From the NCBI RefSeq assembly GCF_034931125.1, contig NZ_JAYGHM010000023.1:37817-101816 (forward strand): DNA of 64,000 bases, given 5' to 3'. Of the stretch, positions 33,526-40,942 are shown in pieces. Source of the DNA: Rivularia sp034931125. Lineage in GTDB: Bacteria; Cyanobacteriota; Cyanobacteriia; Cyanobacteriales; Nostocaceae. Within the stretch, counting starts at the first letter, position 1, and every line of letters starts with the position of its first letter. Under the pieces are notes generated by a model. That model was not told where the DNA came from. It saw nothing but the letters and a program-made list of their open reading frames with translations, and did not search any database. Both the position numbers and the translations under genes were made by a program.

Positions 33526-36183
33526 ATGCAACCTGTATTCCGCGTTAATAACCAAATTCATACCGCGACCTGTGACTCTGGTAGTAGTTTGCTTTCGTTA
33601 CTTCGTCAACTTAATTACTTTGGGGTACATCGAGTTTGCGAAACTGGTGATTGTGGTGCTTGTACTGTTTGGGTTAATGATATAGCGGTACATAGCTGCA
33701 TTTATCCAGCGATGCGAATTAACGAACAATCTGTAACGACTATCGAAGGATTATCGTTAAATGACGAACTTGCACCAATACAGCAAGCTTTTTTACAAGC
33801 TCAGGGATTTCAATGCGGATTTTGTACTCCGGGAATGATTATGAGTGCAGCGAAGTTCGATCTTCCGCAATCCCCAAAAAATGCATCCCTTGTTAAAATC
33901 CAAAATTGTATGAAAGGCAACCTTTGCCGCTGCACTGGCTACCAAGCAATAATTGAAAGTATTTTACTCGATCAAAAATCAAATGGGCGTGACATCCTTG
34001 TCACACCCGCAATTCTCACACCACACTCCGTCGGAGAAAACGTTCCAAAACAAGATGGAACGTCAATCGTTACAGGTAAAGCATACTACACTGCTGATAT
34101 TTTGCAATCCGGATTATTACATTTGAAAATATTGCGATCGCCATTTCCTCATGCCAAAATCCGCAAGATTAACGTTGACAAAGCGAAAGCACTGCGGGGG
34201 GTAGTAAATATCTTCACTCACGAAGATGTACCTAGGATACCTTACACTACTGCCGGACACGCGGAACCCGTTCCCGATCCTTTAGACCATTATTTGTTAG
34301 ATAATATGGTGCGGTTTGTCGGCGATAGAGTGGCTGCGGTGGTGGCTGAATCGGTGGCGATCGCGCAAATTGCCTGTGAGTTAATTGAGGTTGATTACGA
34401 GATTTTACCCCACGTTACCAATCCAGTGGAAGCGATGACAGGTAGCGTTGTGATCCATACAGAAGCGGAATCTGTGCAAATTCCCGATCGCGATCATAAT
34501 ATTGCGGGTGAAATATTCTTGGAATCGGGAGATGTAGAAAAAGCTTTTATGGAAGCGGATTTAATCGTAGAAAATACTTATATATTGCCAGCAGTCCAGC
34601 ACGTTCATTTAGAACCTCATGTAACGGTAACGCATTTAGAATCTGATGGAACTTTGGTTGTTCGCAGCAGTACCCAAGTACCGTTTCACGCTCAAAGATT
34701 ATTATCACAACTTTTTGATTTACCTCAAGAGAAAATCCGGGTTTATAAACCACAACTCGGTGGAGGTTTTGGCAACAAGCAAGAAATATTAACAGAAGAT
34801 TTATGTGCTTTAGCAACTTTGCGGACTGGTAAACCCGTACAGTGGGAAATGACCAGAAATGAAGAATTTACCGCGACAAATAGCCGTCATGCAATGACAA
34901 TCAAGCTCAAAACTGGAGTTAAAGCAGATGGTAAGATTATTGCTCAAGATTTAGAAATCATTGCTAATACTGGTGCTTACGGCAATCACGGTAAGACGGT
35001 AGTATTTTTATCTGGCTATATTCCTTTGGGTTTATATCGCTGTGCGAATAAAAGATTTACGGCATACGCTGTTTATACTAATACCATGCCTGGGGGTGCA
35101 TTTCGCGGTTATGGTGCAACTCAAGGCACTTTTGCAATGGAATCTCAAATTGATCAAATTGCCAATCAATTAGGTCTTGATGTGATTAAAATTAGACAGA
35201 AAAATTTAATTCGTCCGGGAGATGTAGTTAGTTTAGGAAACAGTGGGGAGCATTTTAATTTAATTGGTAGCTATGCGGTGGAAGAGTGTTTTACTAAAGT
35301 TATTGAAACGTTAAATTACATTCCGGGAAAGCACCCAGTTATTGATAATCATCTCCGTCGTGGTATTGGGTTCGCGGTTTCAATGCAGGGAAGCGGTTTA
35401 TGTAAAATCCACACTGCTTGCGTTAAATTATCGCGTTTCGCTGATGGTAAATATGAGTTAAGAACGGGTTCAGTTGATGTTGGTACGGGTTCCGATACCA
35501 CTTTACGACAAATCGCTGCGGAAGTCTTGGGGGTGACGGTTGCCAAGATTAAAATTATTTCTGGAGATACACAGTTAACACCCTTTGATGCAGGTTCTTA
35601 TGCTTCAGCAACGATGTATATTTCGGGACAAGCTGTTAAATTAGCAGCGGAGAAATTAAAGCAGAAAATTGCAGATAATAGCGTTGATTTACAACAGATA
35701 ATTGAAGTCGAAGAAACCTATACAGCAGATGAAGCAACTTTAACGTTTGCGGTGCAGGGTGTGGAAGTAGAAGTTGATATGGAGACGGGGAAAGTTAATG
35801 TTTTAAGATGTGTCCAAGCAATTGATATTGGTAAAGCGATTAACCCCAAAATTTGTGAGGGACAAGCAACCGGGGGAATTGCGATGGGAATTGGTTATGC
35901 ATTGATGGAAGAATTATTATTTGACGAACAAGGAAGAATAATTAATCCCAAATTGAGAGAATACCGCATCCCCACAGCGGCAGATATGCCACCAATGGAA
36001 GTATTTTTAATAGAAAAAACCGACCCCTATGGCCCATTTGGTGCCAAAGGAGTAGGGGAAATTACCACTAATTGTACCGCACCAGCAATTGCAAACGCGA
36101 TCGCCAATGCCACGGGAGCAAGATTGCGACAATTACCAATGACCCCTCAAAGAGTTTGGCAATTGTTAAAAGTTAGGAGTTAG
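33526..36183 (+). CDS. Xanthine dehydrogenase-like molybdopterin subunit with fused 2Fe-2S domain
   Basis: An 885-residue fusion. Residues about 1-160 form the 2Fe-2S small subunit with both cluster motifs (CETGDCGACTVWV, and CGFCTPG with CRCTGY). Residues about 170-885 form the molybdopterin subunit with GGGFGNKQE, AFRGYGATQGTF and the catalytic glutamate in GAKGVGE. With the preceding FAD subunit it makes a complete hydroxylase of the xanthine dehydrogenase family. The last codons and stop (VRS*) lie in a TTAGGAG repeat tract that has replaced the native end. The substrate may be xanthine, but aldehydes or N-heterocycles are possible in this family. Confidence 0.9.
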   Translation: MQPVFRVNNQIHTATCDSGSSLLSLLRQLNYFGVHRVCETGDCGACTVWVNDIAVHSCIYPAMRINEQSVTTIEGLSLNDELAPIQQAFLQAQGFQCGFCTPGMIMSAAKFDLPQSPKNASLVKIQNCMKGNLCRCTGYQAIIESILLDQKSNGRDILVTPAILTPHSVGENVPKQDGTSIVTGKAYYTADILQSGLLHLKILRSPFPHAKIRKINVDKAKALRGVVNIFTHEDVPRIPYTTAGHAEPVPDPLDHYLLDNMVRFVGDRVAAVVAESVAIAQIACELIEVDYEILPHVTNPVEAMTGSVVIHTEAESVQIPDRDHNIAGEIFLESGDVEKAFMEADLIVENTYILPAVQHVHLEPHVTVTHLESDGTLVVRSSTQVPFHAQRLLSQLFDLPQEKIRVYKPQLGGGFGNKQEILTEDLCALATLRTGKPVQWEMTRNEEFTATNSRHAMTIKLKTGVKADGKIIAQDLEIIANTGAYGNHGKTVVFLSGYIPLGLYRCANKRFTAYAVYTNTMPGGAFRGYGATQGTFAMESQIDQIANQLGLDVIKIRQKNLIRPGDVVSLGNSGEHFNLIGSYAVEECFTKVIETLNYIPGKHPVIDNHLRRGIGFAVSMQGSGLCKIHTACVKLSRFADGKYELRTGSVDVGTGSDTTLRQIAAEVLGVTVAKIKIISGDTQLTPFDAGSYASATMYISGQAVKLAAEKLKQKIADNSVDLQQIIEVEETYTADEATLTFAVQGVEVEVDMETGKVNVLRCVQAIDIGKAINPKICEGQATGGIAMGIGYALMEELLFDEQGRIINPKLREYRIPTAADMPPMEVFLIEKTDPYGPFGAKGVGEITTNCTAPAIANAIANATGARLRQLPMTPQRVWQLLKVRS

Positions 36184-36291
36184 GAGTTAGGAGTTAGGAG
36201 TTAGGAGTTAGGAGTTAAAAGTTAGGACTCAGAAATTACCAATTACCCATTACCCATTACCCATTACCAATTACCAATTACCCATTCCCTT
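36171..36291. repeat. Heptamer tandem repeat tracts (TTAGGAG)n and (CCAATTA/CCCATTA)n
   Basis: At least six TTAGGAG units (36171-36218) are followed by a CCAATTACCCATTA tract (36238-36291). The first tract supplies the stop codon of the dehydrogenase gene. These are the short tandemly repeated sequences common in filamentous cyanobacteria. Confidence 0.85.
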
Positions 36292-36295
36292 TATT

Positions 36296-36826
36296 TCACT
36301 TTTCCGTTCTTAAATCAACCACAGTAGCATTAATATCATAATCAAAGCCTTCTATCTTAGCAGGACTACCGATTTTGACTGAGCTTTCACCGATAACTGC
36401 ACCAGTATTTTGAATTTGTGCATTGCCTGTCAAAGTTACAAATATATCAGTTTTAAATTGAGCGCTAGGGTCTGGTAACTCTTTCACCGAGCCATCTGGT
36501 TGAGTTACGTTTGTAGTTATAGGTAGCTGCTTGACAGATTTTATCGTCATTTGACCGGAGGGTTGATTGTCGATAGTCAAGTTAGTTTTTCCACCACTTT
36601 TTAAACCTTGTTCCAGTAAAACTTCCGGACGCAGTAAATTTAAACCATCTACAAACAAATCCACTTCTATCGGCTTTGTGGGAACATTAACTTGAGCGCT
36701 AGAAACAGATACGTGAGAGAATAATATTAGAATTGCGATCGCGATTACAATTAGTGGAGTCAGCGACAGATTGAAAATTTTTCTTGCCATAGCATAATTA
36801 AAATTATTAAAATTCCAAATTGCCAT
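36296..36826 (-). CDS. DUF4330 family envelope protein
   Basis: A 176-residue protein with one N-terminal hydrophobic helix (about 20-42) acting as a signal anchor or cleaved signal, followed by a beta-rich periplasmic domain. The phrases IDNQPSGQMTIKSVK and VKIGSPAKIEGFDY match the cyanobacterial DUF4330 family, whose function is not known to me. Two starts are possible: the ATG at 36826, which has an AAAGG ribosome-binding site, and the ATG at 36790 (MARKIF), which gives a more usual signal sequence. It is convergent with the dehydrogenase gene. Confidence 0.75.
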   Translation of the reverse strand: MAIWNFNNFNYAMARKIFNLSLTPLIVIAIAILILFSHVSVSSAQVNVPTKPIEVDLFVDGLNLLRPEVLLEQGLKSGGKTNLTIDNQPSGQMTIKSVKQLPITTNVTQPDGSVKELPDPSAQFKTDIFVTLTGNAQIQNTGAVIGESSVKIGSPAKIEGFDYDINATVVDLRTEK

Positions 36827-37037
36827 AAAAGTTAATGCCTTTTAGTGCAAATTGGACAGATGAAATAAAGCTAACACAAGTAGTATTGAGCTTTCATATG
36901 ATAGTAGCGCACCTGTTGACAAATTAGTCATATAAAAGTCTAATATGTATTAATTACTAGTCCGTGTTGCCAAACTATCAATAGTTCGTAACTAAAGATA
37001 CTTAATCGCCAAGTCACTTATAGCTGAGGAGAATAAA

Positions 37038-37196
37038 ATGCCTACTGTTTATTTGAAAGACGAAGAGACTGTACAAGTAAGTATGGAAGATTTAGAGAAG
37101 TATCTGTATGAAAATCATGAAAGGATAGGAAATCGCCGTAAAAAATTACGCAGGCTTCCTATAGATGTTGTTCATTATTTAAATACGACTAAATAA
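37038..37196 (+). CDS. Small charged protein, 52 residues (paralogue A)
   Basis: A short gene starting MPTVYLKDEETVQVSMEDLE, rich in Lys, Arg and Glu, with a central KYLYENHE and RRKKLRRLP. The ATG is preceded by GAGGAGA at a good distance. A second gene at 37663-37821 encodes a clear paralogue of the same length, which is strong evidence that both are real. The function is unknown; the acidic front and very basic middle would fit a small regulatory or nucleic-acid-binding protein (inference). It lies outside the left repeat of the putative mini-element. Confidence 0.7.
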   Translation: MPTVYLKDEETVQVSMEDLEKYLYENHERIGNRRKKLRRLPIDVVHYLNTTK

Positions 37197-37327
37197 TTCA
37201 AGGAATTATGCAATATCCTTTTTTTTTAAGATTTGCCGTTACAAATATTTTTAATAAAAGCAAATCATGATTATGCTATCTAGGATTGAAAACAACATCC
37301 TTCTAGTATAAATTGTCAATTTATTCA

Positions 37328-37348
37328 GTCCTCTTCTAGAGGACTTTT
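37328..37348 (+). terminator. Rho-independent terminator downstream of small paralogue A
   Basis: A GTCCTC-TTCTA-GAGGAC hairpin is followed by TTTTG. It lies 130 bp after the stop of the small gene, the only plus-strand gene just upstream. Confidence 0.5.
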
Positions 37349-37402
37349 GCTATTACAAGATGGTTAGCGATCGGCAGAATCAAGATTTACAAACTTAAAT
37401 AG

Positions 37403-37465
37403 CTAAATAATCTCAAACGTTAACTGATGACTTTTCAAAAAACTATGAGTGAAATGGTCAATTTC
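37403..37465. repeat. Left 63-bp direct repeat (copy of the 3' end of allA), putative att site
   Basis: 60 of 63 positions match 39377-39439, in the same orientation. Read on the minus strand it encodes the last 20 residues and stop of the ureidoglycolate lyase, ending HSFLKSHQLTFEII. All three differences are silent. Similarity stops at the stop codon on one side. Confidence 0.8.
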
Positions 37466-37662
37466 TGTGCTTAGCTATTGAGAGACTTTCTGAGAGAATA
37501 TTTTAAAAATATTGTTATTAACATTAAAGTTAGTAAAAACCTAGGTTAAAGTCTCCTTCCTAGTTAGAGAGAGGTTTTGAGAAGATTTTTTCGTTAAATG
37601 AAAGCAACTTTTCCGTCCAACCTCTAAAATAGAGAAAGAAGCATAGTATTGGAGACAGCAGA

Positions 37663-37821
37663 ATGCCTACTGTTTATTTAAAAGGCGGAAAGACTGTAGA
37701 AGTAAGTATGGAAGACTTGGAAAACTATCTGTATGAGAATCACGAGAATATAGAAACTCGCCGTAAAAAGTTACGTAGACTTCCTTTAGATGTTGCTAAA
37801 GCTCCAACTAGCAGTAAATAA
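37663..37821 (+). CDS. Small charged protein, 52 residues (paralogue B)
   Basis: It starts MPTVYLKGGKTVEVSMEDLE and continues with NYLYENHE and RRKKLRRLP. It has the same length as paralogue A at 37038 and about two thirds identical residues. The ribosome-binding site is GGAGA. Its end overlaps the end of the convergent 91-residue gene by 14 bp. It lies inside the putative mini-element while paralogue A lies outside, so one of them may derive from an earlier insertion. The function is unknown. Confidence 0.7.
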   Translation: MPTVYLKGGKTVEVSMEDLENYLYENHENIETRRKKLRRLPLDVAKAPTSSK

Positions 37822-38083
37822 TTACAGTTGTATTAGATAAATATTCTGCCTCAAATTCTCCATCAGCTAGTTGTTCTTTAGTCTTAGCAAAGTAAACATC
37901 ACAACTTGTAAAAAGTCTATATTCCGTCATTCGATTGTCACTTGATGAAGGAATATATTCTTTTTCCTCCCCCAATTCAACATAGACATAAAGACCCCGT
38001 TTACTTTTAATTTCTCCATAAACGCACCCATTAGTAGAAGCCGCTTCAAATTCTATGAGTGTGGCTTTTATTCTAATTGCCAT
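37808..38083 (-). CDS. Hypothetical protein, 91 residues, in the mini-element
   Basis: I do not recognise this protein. It is probably a small soluble beta-rich protein (MAIRIKATLIEFEA, then YVYVELGEEKEYIP), with no signal peptide or membrane segment. It is encoded on the minus strand after the 124-residue gene (107 bp gap) and overlaps the end of the small paralogue B gene. Similar genome positions of small unknown genes are typical of mobile islets. Confidence 0.55.
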   Translation of the reverse strand: MAIRIKATLIEFEAASTNGCVYGEIKSKRGLYVYVELGEEKEYIPSSSDNRMTEYRLFTSCDVYFAKTKEQLADGEFEAEYLSNTTVIIYC

Positions 38084-38190
38084 AACATCTTTTCATGAGT
38101 AAATGGAGGAAAAAGCATACTTAAATGCTGTTCCTCCAAGATTAACTATTTAGTCTTGTATCAAAGGTTTTGTAGTTTAGTTTTACTACT

Positions 38191-38565
38191 TTAAAAACCA
38201 AAGCCATTTGATTTACATTTTTTTTCAAGGACACGATAAAACAGTCCTTCTGGATTTCTTAGCGTCTCTCGTTTACGAGCTTGTTCAACAACAGCAATAG
38301 CGTATCGAACCTCTTGAATAGTGCATTCCATAATTAAACTCACCAATGTAGAGTTAAGTTTAAGTCCTATCGTCTCTACTTCGGTGAGTATTTCTAAATC
38401 GCTGTGATTCAATTGAGTATTTGCAATATTCTCGGCAACGCTTGGAAATCCAGTCAGATGATCTAAACGCTCCAATCCATATCTATCTGCGAAAGCTTTT
38501 GCTTCTTTGACAAGACTTAATGCTTGCGAGACTTTTGATCCCGAAGTATAATCGAAATAATTCAT
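38191..38565 (-). CDS. Hypothetical protein, 124 residues, in the mini-element
   Basis: I do not recognise this protein. It is helical and soluble, with a C-terminal segment RNPEGLFYRVLEKKCK that ends in Gly/Phe residues. A segment around residues 75-100 (LVSLIMECTIQEVRYAIAVVEQ) looks like a long amphipathic helix and could serve for oligomerisation. It is divergent from the HTH gene at 38833, with a hairpin and several short palindromes between them. Confidence 0.6.
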   Translation of the reverse strand: MNYFDYTSGSKVSQALSLVKEAKAFADRYGLERLDHLTGFPSVAENIANTQLNHSDLEILTEVETIGLKLNSTLVSLIMECTIQEVRYAIAVVEQARKRETLRNPEGLFYRVLEKKCKSNGFGF

Positions 38566-38623
38566 TTTTTTTCAAGTGAAACAATACAATATGAGGTTTT
38601 CATTAGAGTGAAAACTTTTTTCC

Positions 38624-38656
38624 AGAGGTTCTTGTTACTAGCAAGAGCCTCTTTTG
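38624..38656. terminator. Terminator-like hairpin in a divergent promoter region
   Basis: AGAGGTTCTTG and CAAGAGCCTCT form a stem around TTACTAG, followed by TTTT. It lies between two divergent genes, where no coding transcript should end, so it may terminate a small RNA or act as an attenuator of the HTH gene. Confidence 0.45.
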
Positions 38657-38806
38657 TTATATTAGCGACAAAATTAGAAATTAGCAACTATCCCTCCGGC
38701 AAATCATGCTTTTTTTAGGCTTGCCCTATACCATTAAAGTATAAACTTAAGTTATACCAGGGCTACGGCATCTAGTGCAGGGGTAAAATATTGTATAAGC
38801 TCTAGG

Positions 38807-38834
38807 AGTATATTTATACTAAATACTATAGTAT
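38807..38834. promoter_or_regulatory. Two short palindromes at the start of the HTH gene (candidate operator)
   Basis: AGTATATTTATACT (38807-38820) and ATACTATAGTAT (38823-38834) are perfect or near-perfect palindromes directly before and over the start codon of the HTH gene. Their place suggests autoregulation by that protein; binding is inferred. Confidence 0.4.
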
Positions 38835-39288
38835 GGAAAAAACAACAACGATGATAAAAGAAGACATTCCAAAAGCCGTCACTCGTCCGGATTCAGTGAT
38901 GTTTGTTCACAATGTCCTTGATGAGTATGGTTTAGATCCTTATGAATTTAGGATTTATGCTCATGCAGTTCGGAGAACCGGAGGAAAATTAAATGGCGAA
39001 TATTTTGCTAGCCTGACTAAGACAGCAGAAATTTGTCAAATGAGTGTTCGCAAGGCTCAATATGCGCTGAAGTTTCTTTGTGAAGCAGGTTTTTTGACTC
39101 AGGAAAAGCGCAAGGGGCGTACAGACGTTTACAGAATGACTCACAGCAAAAATTGGGTTAATCCAGAAGGCTTAGACGCAATTAGAGAAAAGGTTACTGG
39201 CGTAAAAAGAAAAAAATCTAAGGATAAAAGTCAATCAGCTAAATCTAATTCAATAGCCGAAAAGTATAATGAAGAAGACAATAAATAA
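38833..39288 (+). CDS. Helix-turn-helix protein, 151 residues, in the mini-element
   Basis: The central region (about 25-110) forms a winged-helix domain: DPYEFRIYAHAVRR, a recognition region MSVRKAQYALKFLCEAGFL and a basic wing KRKGRTDVYRMT. This type occurs in plasmid/phage replication initiators and island regulators of cyanobacteria. The C-terminus is a charged tail (KRKKSKDKSQSAKSN). The start codon lies within a palindrome that may be its operator. In the mini-element it is the best candidate for a control or replication protein. No recombinase signature is present. Confidence 0.75.
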   Translation: MEKTTTMIKEDIPKAVTRPDSVMFVHNVLDEYGLDPYEFRIYAHAVRRTGGKLNGEYFASLTKTAEICQMSVRKAQYALKFLCEAGFLTQEKRKGRTDVYRMTHSKNWVNPEGLDAIREKVTGVKRKKSKDKSQSAKSNSIAEKYNEEDNK

Positions 39289-39376
39289 TAATCAGATGCA
39301 TACGCTGATGGGTAGATACTGTTCTTCATAATTTGTCCTAAAATATCATCAAAGTGATTTTTATTTTTATAATTCC

Positions 39377-39439
39377 CTAAATAATCTCAAATGTTAACTG
39401 ATGACTTTTCAAAAAGCTATGAGTAAAATGGTCAATTTC
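39377..39439. repeat. Right 63-bp direct repeat (native 3' end of allA), putative att site
   Basis: This copy is continuous with the allA reading frame on the minus strand and starts exactly at its stop codon. It matches 37403-37465 at 60 of 63 positions. Confidence 0.8.
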
Positions 39440-39871
39440 ATTCGTATCGCTTAATTCTAAGTTGTAAAAATCTACAGTATCATGTTCAAAATAAGGCCCA
39501 GCGTGCCAAGTTCCGACGTTTAATTTAATAAAGCAATTTCCAGGAATGCGAAAAGCGGCAATATCTTGTAAATCCGGTTCTTTTATTTGATTATTAGCCG
39601 GACAAACCGCCATAAACCAATCTTTACCAGCTAAAGAACCTAAGCATTGAGTGCATTTTGCGTGACGGGTAATATTGTGAAACTTGCGTCCGCGACCCTG
39701 TAATTGCATAATATAAAATCGAGGGATGCCGTTATCAAGTACTAATTGAGCATCTTCTTGATTAAATAGGTTGCCATCTTGACTAGGAAAAATAACCTGT
39801 CCGTAAGGTTGAAAATTTTCAGATGTTATAGTTTGCGCTGGTAGTTTTTTTACTGTTTTCGTAATATTCAT
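39377..39871 (-). CDS. allA: Ureidoglycolate lyase family protein
   Basis: A 164-residue cupin-like enzyme that splits ureidoglycolate to glyoxylate and urea at the end of the purine/allantoin breakdown path. Family segments seen are FQPYGQVI near the start, FHNITRHAKCTQCLGSL, AFRIPGNCFIKLNVGTWHAGPYF with candidate metal or substrate His, and VDFYNLELSDTNEIDHF. The xanthine dehydrogenase-like genes 3-7 kb to the left give a matching context. Its 3' end is also present as a 63-bp copy 2 kb away, with only silent changes, and a putative mini-element lies between. The gene itself is intact. Confidence 0.88.
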   Translation of the reverse strand: MNITKTVKKLPAQTITSENFQPYGQVIFPSQDGNLFNQEDAQLVLDNGIPRFYIMQLQGRGRKFHNITRHAKCTQCLGSLAGKDWFMAVCPANNQIKEPDLQDIAAFRIPGNCFIKLNVGTWHAGPYFEHDTVDFYNLELSDTNEIDHFTHSFLKSHQLTFEII

Positions 39872-39911
39872 ATATAGGATTCCTATTTAATTGTTCCCTA
39901 CTCCCTACTTG

Positions 39912-40367
39912 CTAGTCCCCTAATTCTAATTCTTTGGGAATCATGGATTTAGGAATAATGGAAGCTTGTTTTTCTTTGTCAGCAGGTTTCGTATACCAGT
40001 AAGCCCAAGCAATTAAAACTCCTTGGAGGGGAAGTCTAATAGCTTGAAACAAAGGCGAACCTGAATATGGTATGCTTTCAATTTCGATATGATTAACTGC
40101 CATATTAATATTAGCTGGATAAACCGCGATAAATAAGGCAATTAACCCCCACGCAGCGGCTTGACTTAAAGGTGGAACTAGTAAACCGATACCACCTAAT
40201 ATTTCATAAAAGCCACTTAAATAGACTAAACCCAAAGGATAGGGAAGTTGTGACGGCATAATTTTTACAAAAGGTTGAGGAACGAGGAAGTGCAGGGTTC
40301 CAACAAAAATTATAGTAGCGGCAAGTATAACCCGTAGAAGTTCTTTGTTCTTTTTCATTAGTTCCAT
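39912..40367 (-). CDS. DoxX-like integral membrane protein
   Basis: A 151-residue protein with four predicted membrane helices (about 10-30, 45-65, 70-92, 108-125) and the phrases LVYLSGFYEILGGIGLLVP and AWGLIALFIAVYPANI, typical of the DoxX/DoxD-like family. Members take part in redox or detoxification in the membrane, but the exact role of this subgroup is unknown. The gene is upstream of allA on the same strand, 40 bp apart, so they may be co-transcribed, although no shared function is evident. Confidence 0.8.
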   Translation of the reverse strand: MELMKKNKELLRVILAATIIFVGTLHFLVPQPFVKIMPSQLPYPLGLVYLSGFYEILGGIGLLVPPLSQAAAWGLIALFIAVYPANINMAVNHIEIESIPYSGSPLFQAIRLPLQGVLIAWAYWYTKPADKEKQASIIPKSMIPKELELGD

Positions 40368-40477
40368 TTGAGCAAATAACTAAAGTATTATTTTAGTTTG
40401 TGCGCTCAAAGTTACTTTGTCTTCTGTCGAGAGTGGTAAAAATTTAAGCCGATCGCCTTTTGAAGGTATGGAAAATC

Positions 40478-40914
40478 ATGAAAACAGTTGCGATCGGTGG
40501 TGTTTGCAGGACTGGTAAATCAAGATTGGCAAATAAAGTATTTCAAAATACCAAAGCGACGGTATTTCATGCCGACTATTTAATGAATTTTTTAAACAAT
40601 AACTTTCCGGATTCAGTAAAAGATCGGTTTCCGAAAGTGTTGATAAAGTTAATTAGGAACATGGGTAAAGAATTTAACTACACAAGAGTATTTGAATCTT
40701 GCCATGTTGACCCGGTTATTCTAAAAAGTAAATTAAATAATCCTAATTATATTTTTATAAAAAGCTTGAAGAATTACGAGAATATGGTGCAAAGCATCCT
40801 GAATGTTGGACTAATCAACACGATGACGAATCGTTAATTGTACATATTAAACATTTTGCCCAATTCTGTATGAAGATGCAGATTAGCCCACGCAGGTGGG
40901 CTTTGCTTCTGTAG
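40478..40914 (+). pseudogene. Frameshifted P-loop kinase-like protein
   Basis: The first part starts MKTVAIGGVCRTGKS, with a Walker A motif, and runs in frame to about 40760. The natural continuation is then in another frame from about 40762 (KLEELREYGAKHPECW, then HIKHFAQFC) to a TAG at 40912-40914. The original protein of about 145 residues looks like an AAA_33-type small nucleotide or sugar kinase. The shift lies in the A-rich stretch TTTTTATAAAAAG (40752-40764), so a sequencing error is possible. The 3' end runs into a palindromic repeat. A TTG at 40460 in the same frame is less likely as start. Confidence 0.65.
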
Positions 40915-40936
40915 CCCCAGACTTCTAGTCTGAGGG
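40885..40936. repeat. Two adjacent palindromic repeats
   Basis: AGCCCACGCAGGTGGGCT (40885-40902) and GCCCCAGACTTCTAGTCTGAGGG (40914-40936) are two hairpins between the broken kinase and hglB. They belong to dispersed cyanobacterial palindromes and may also stop transcripts from both sides. Confidence 0.65.
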
Positions 40937-40942
40937 TACTAT

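Larger units (their letters stand above)
37197..37662. other. Intergenic region between the two small paralogues
   Basis: It holds a terminator hairpin (37328-37348), the left 63-bp copy of the allA 3' end (37403-37465) and the AT-rich promoter region of the second small gene. Nothing else was recognised. Confidence 0.5.
37403..39439. mobile_element. Putative integrative mini-element (~2 kb) inserted at the 3' end of allA
   Basis: The segment is bounded by two 63-bp direct copies of the allA gene end. It carries a 52-residue gene, 91- and 124-residue genes of unknown function and an HTH protein gene, all small and unlike the neighbouring metabolic genes. No integrase or transposase is present. 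The layout (intact target gene at one end, its duplicated 3' end at the other) matches integrative elements that restore the target gene. It could be a satellite mobilised in trans or a decayed island; a plain duplication cannot be excluded. Confidence 0.6.

Noticed and set aside
36171..36291. CRISPR array
   Set aside because: Repeat units are 7 nt, directly abutting, without spacers. These are tandem heptamer repeats.
40752..40764. Programmed frameshift in the P-loop kinase gene
   Set aside because: The A run is short, there is no clear stimulatory structure right after it, and no known family uses this. Decay or sequencing error is simpler.
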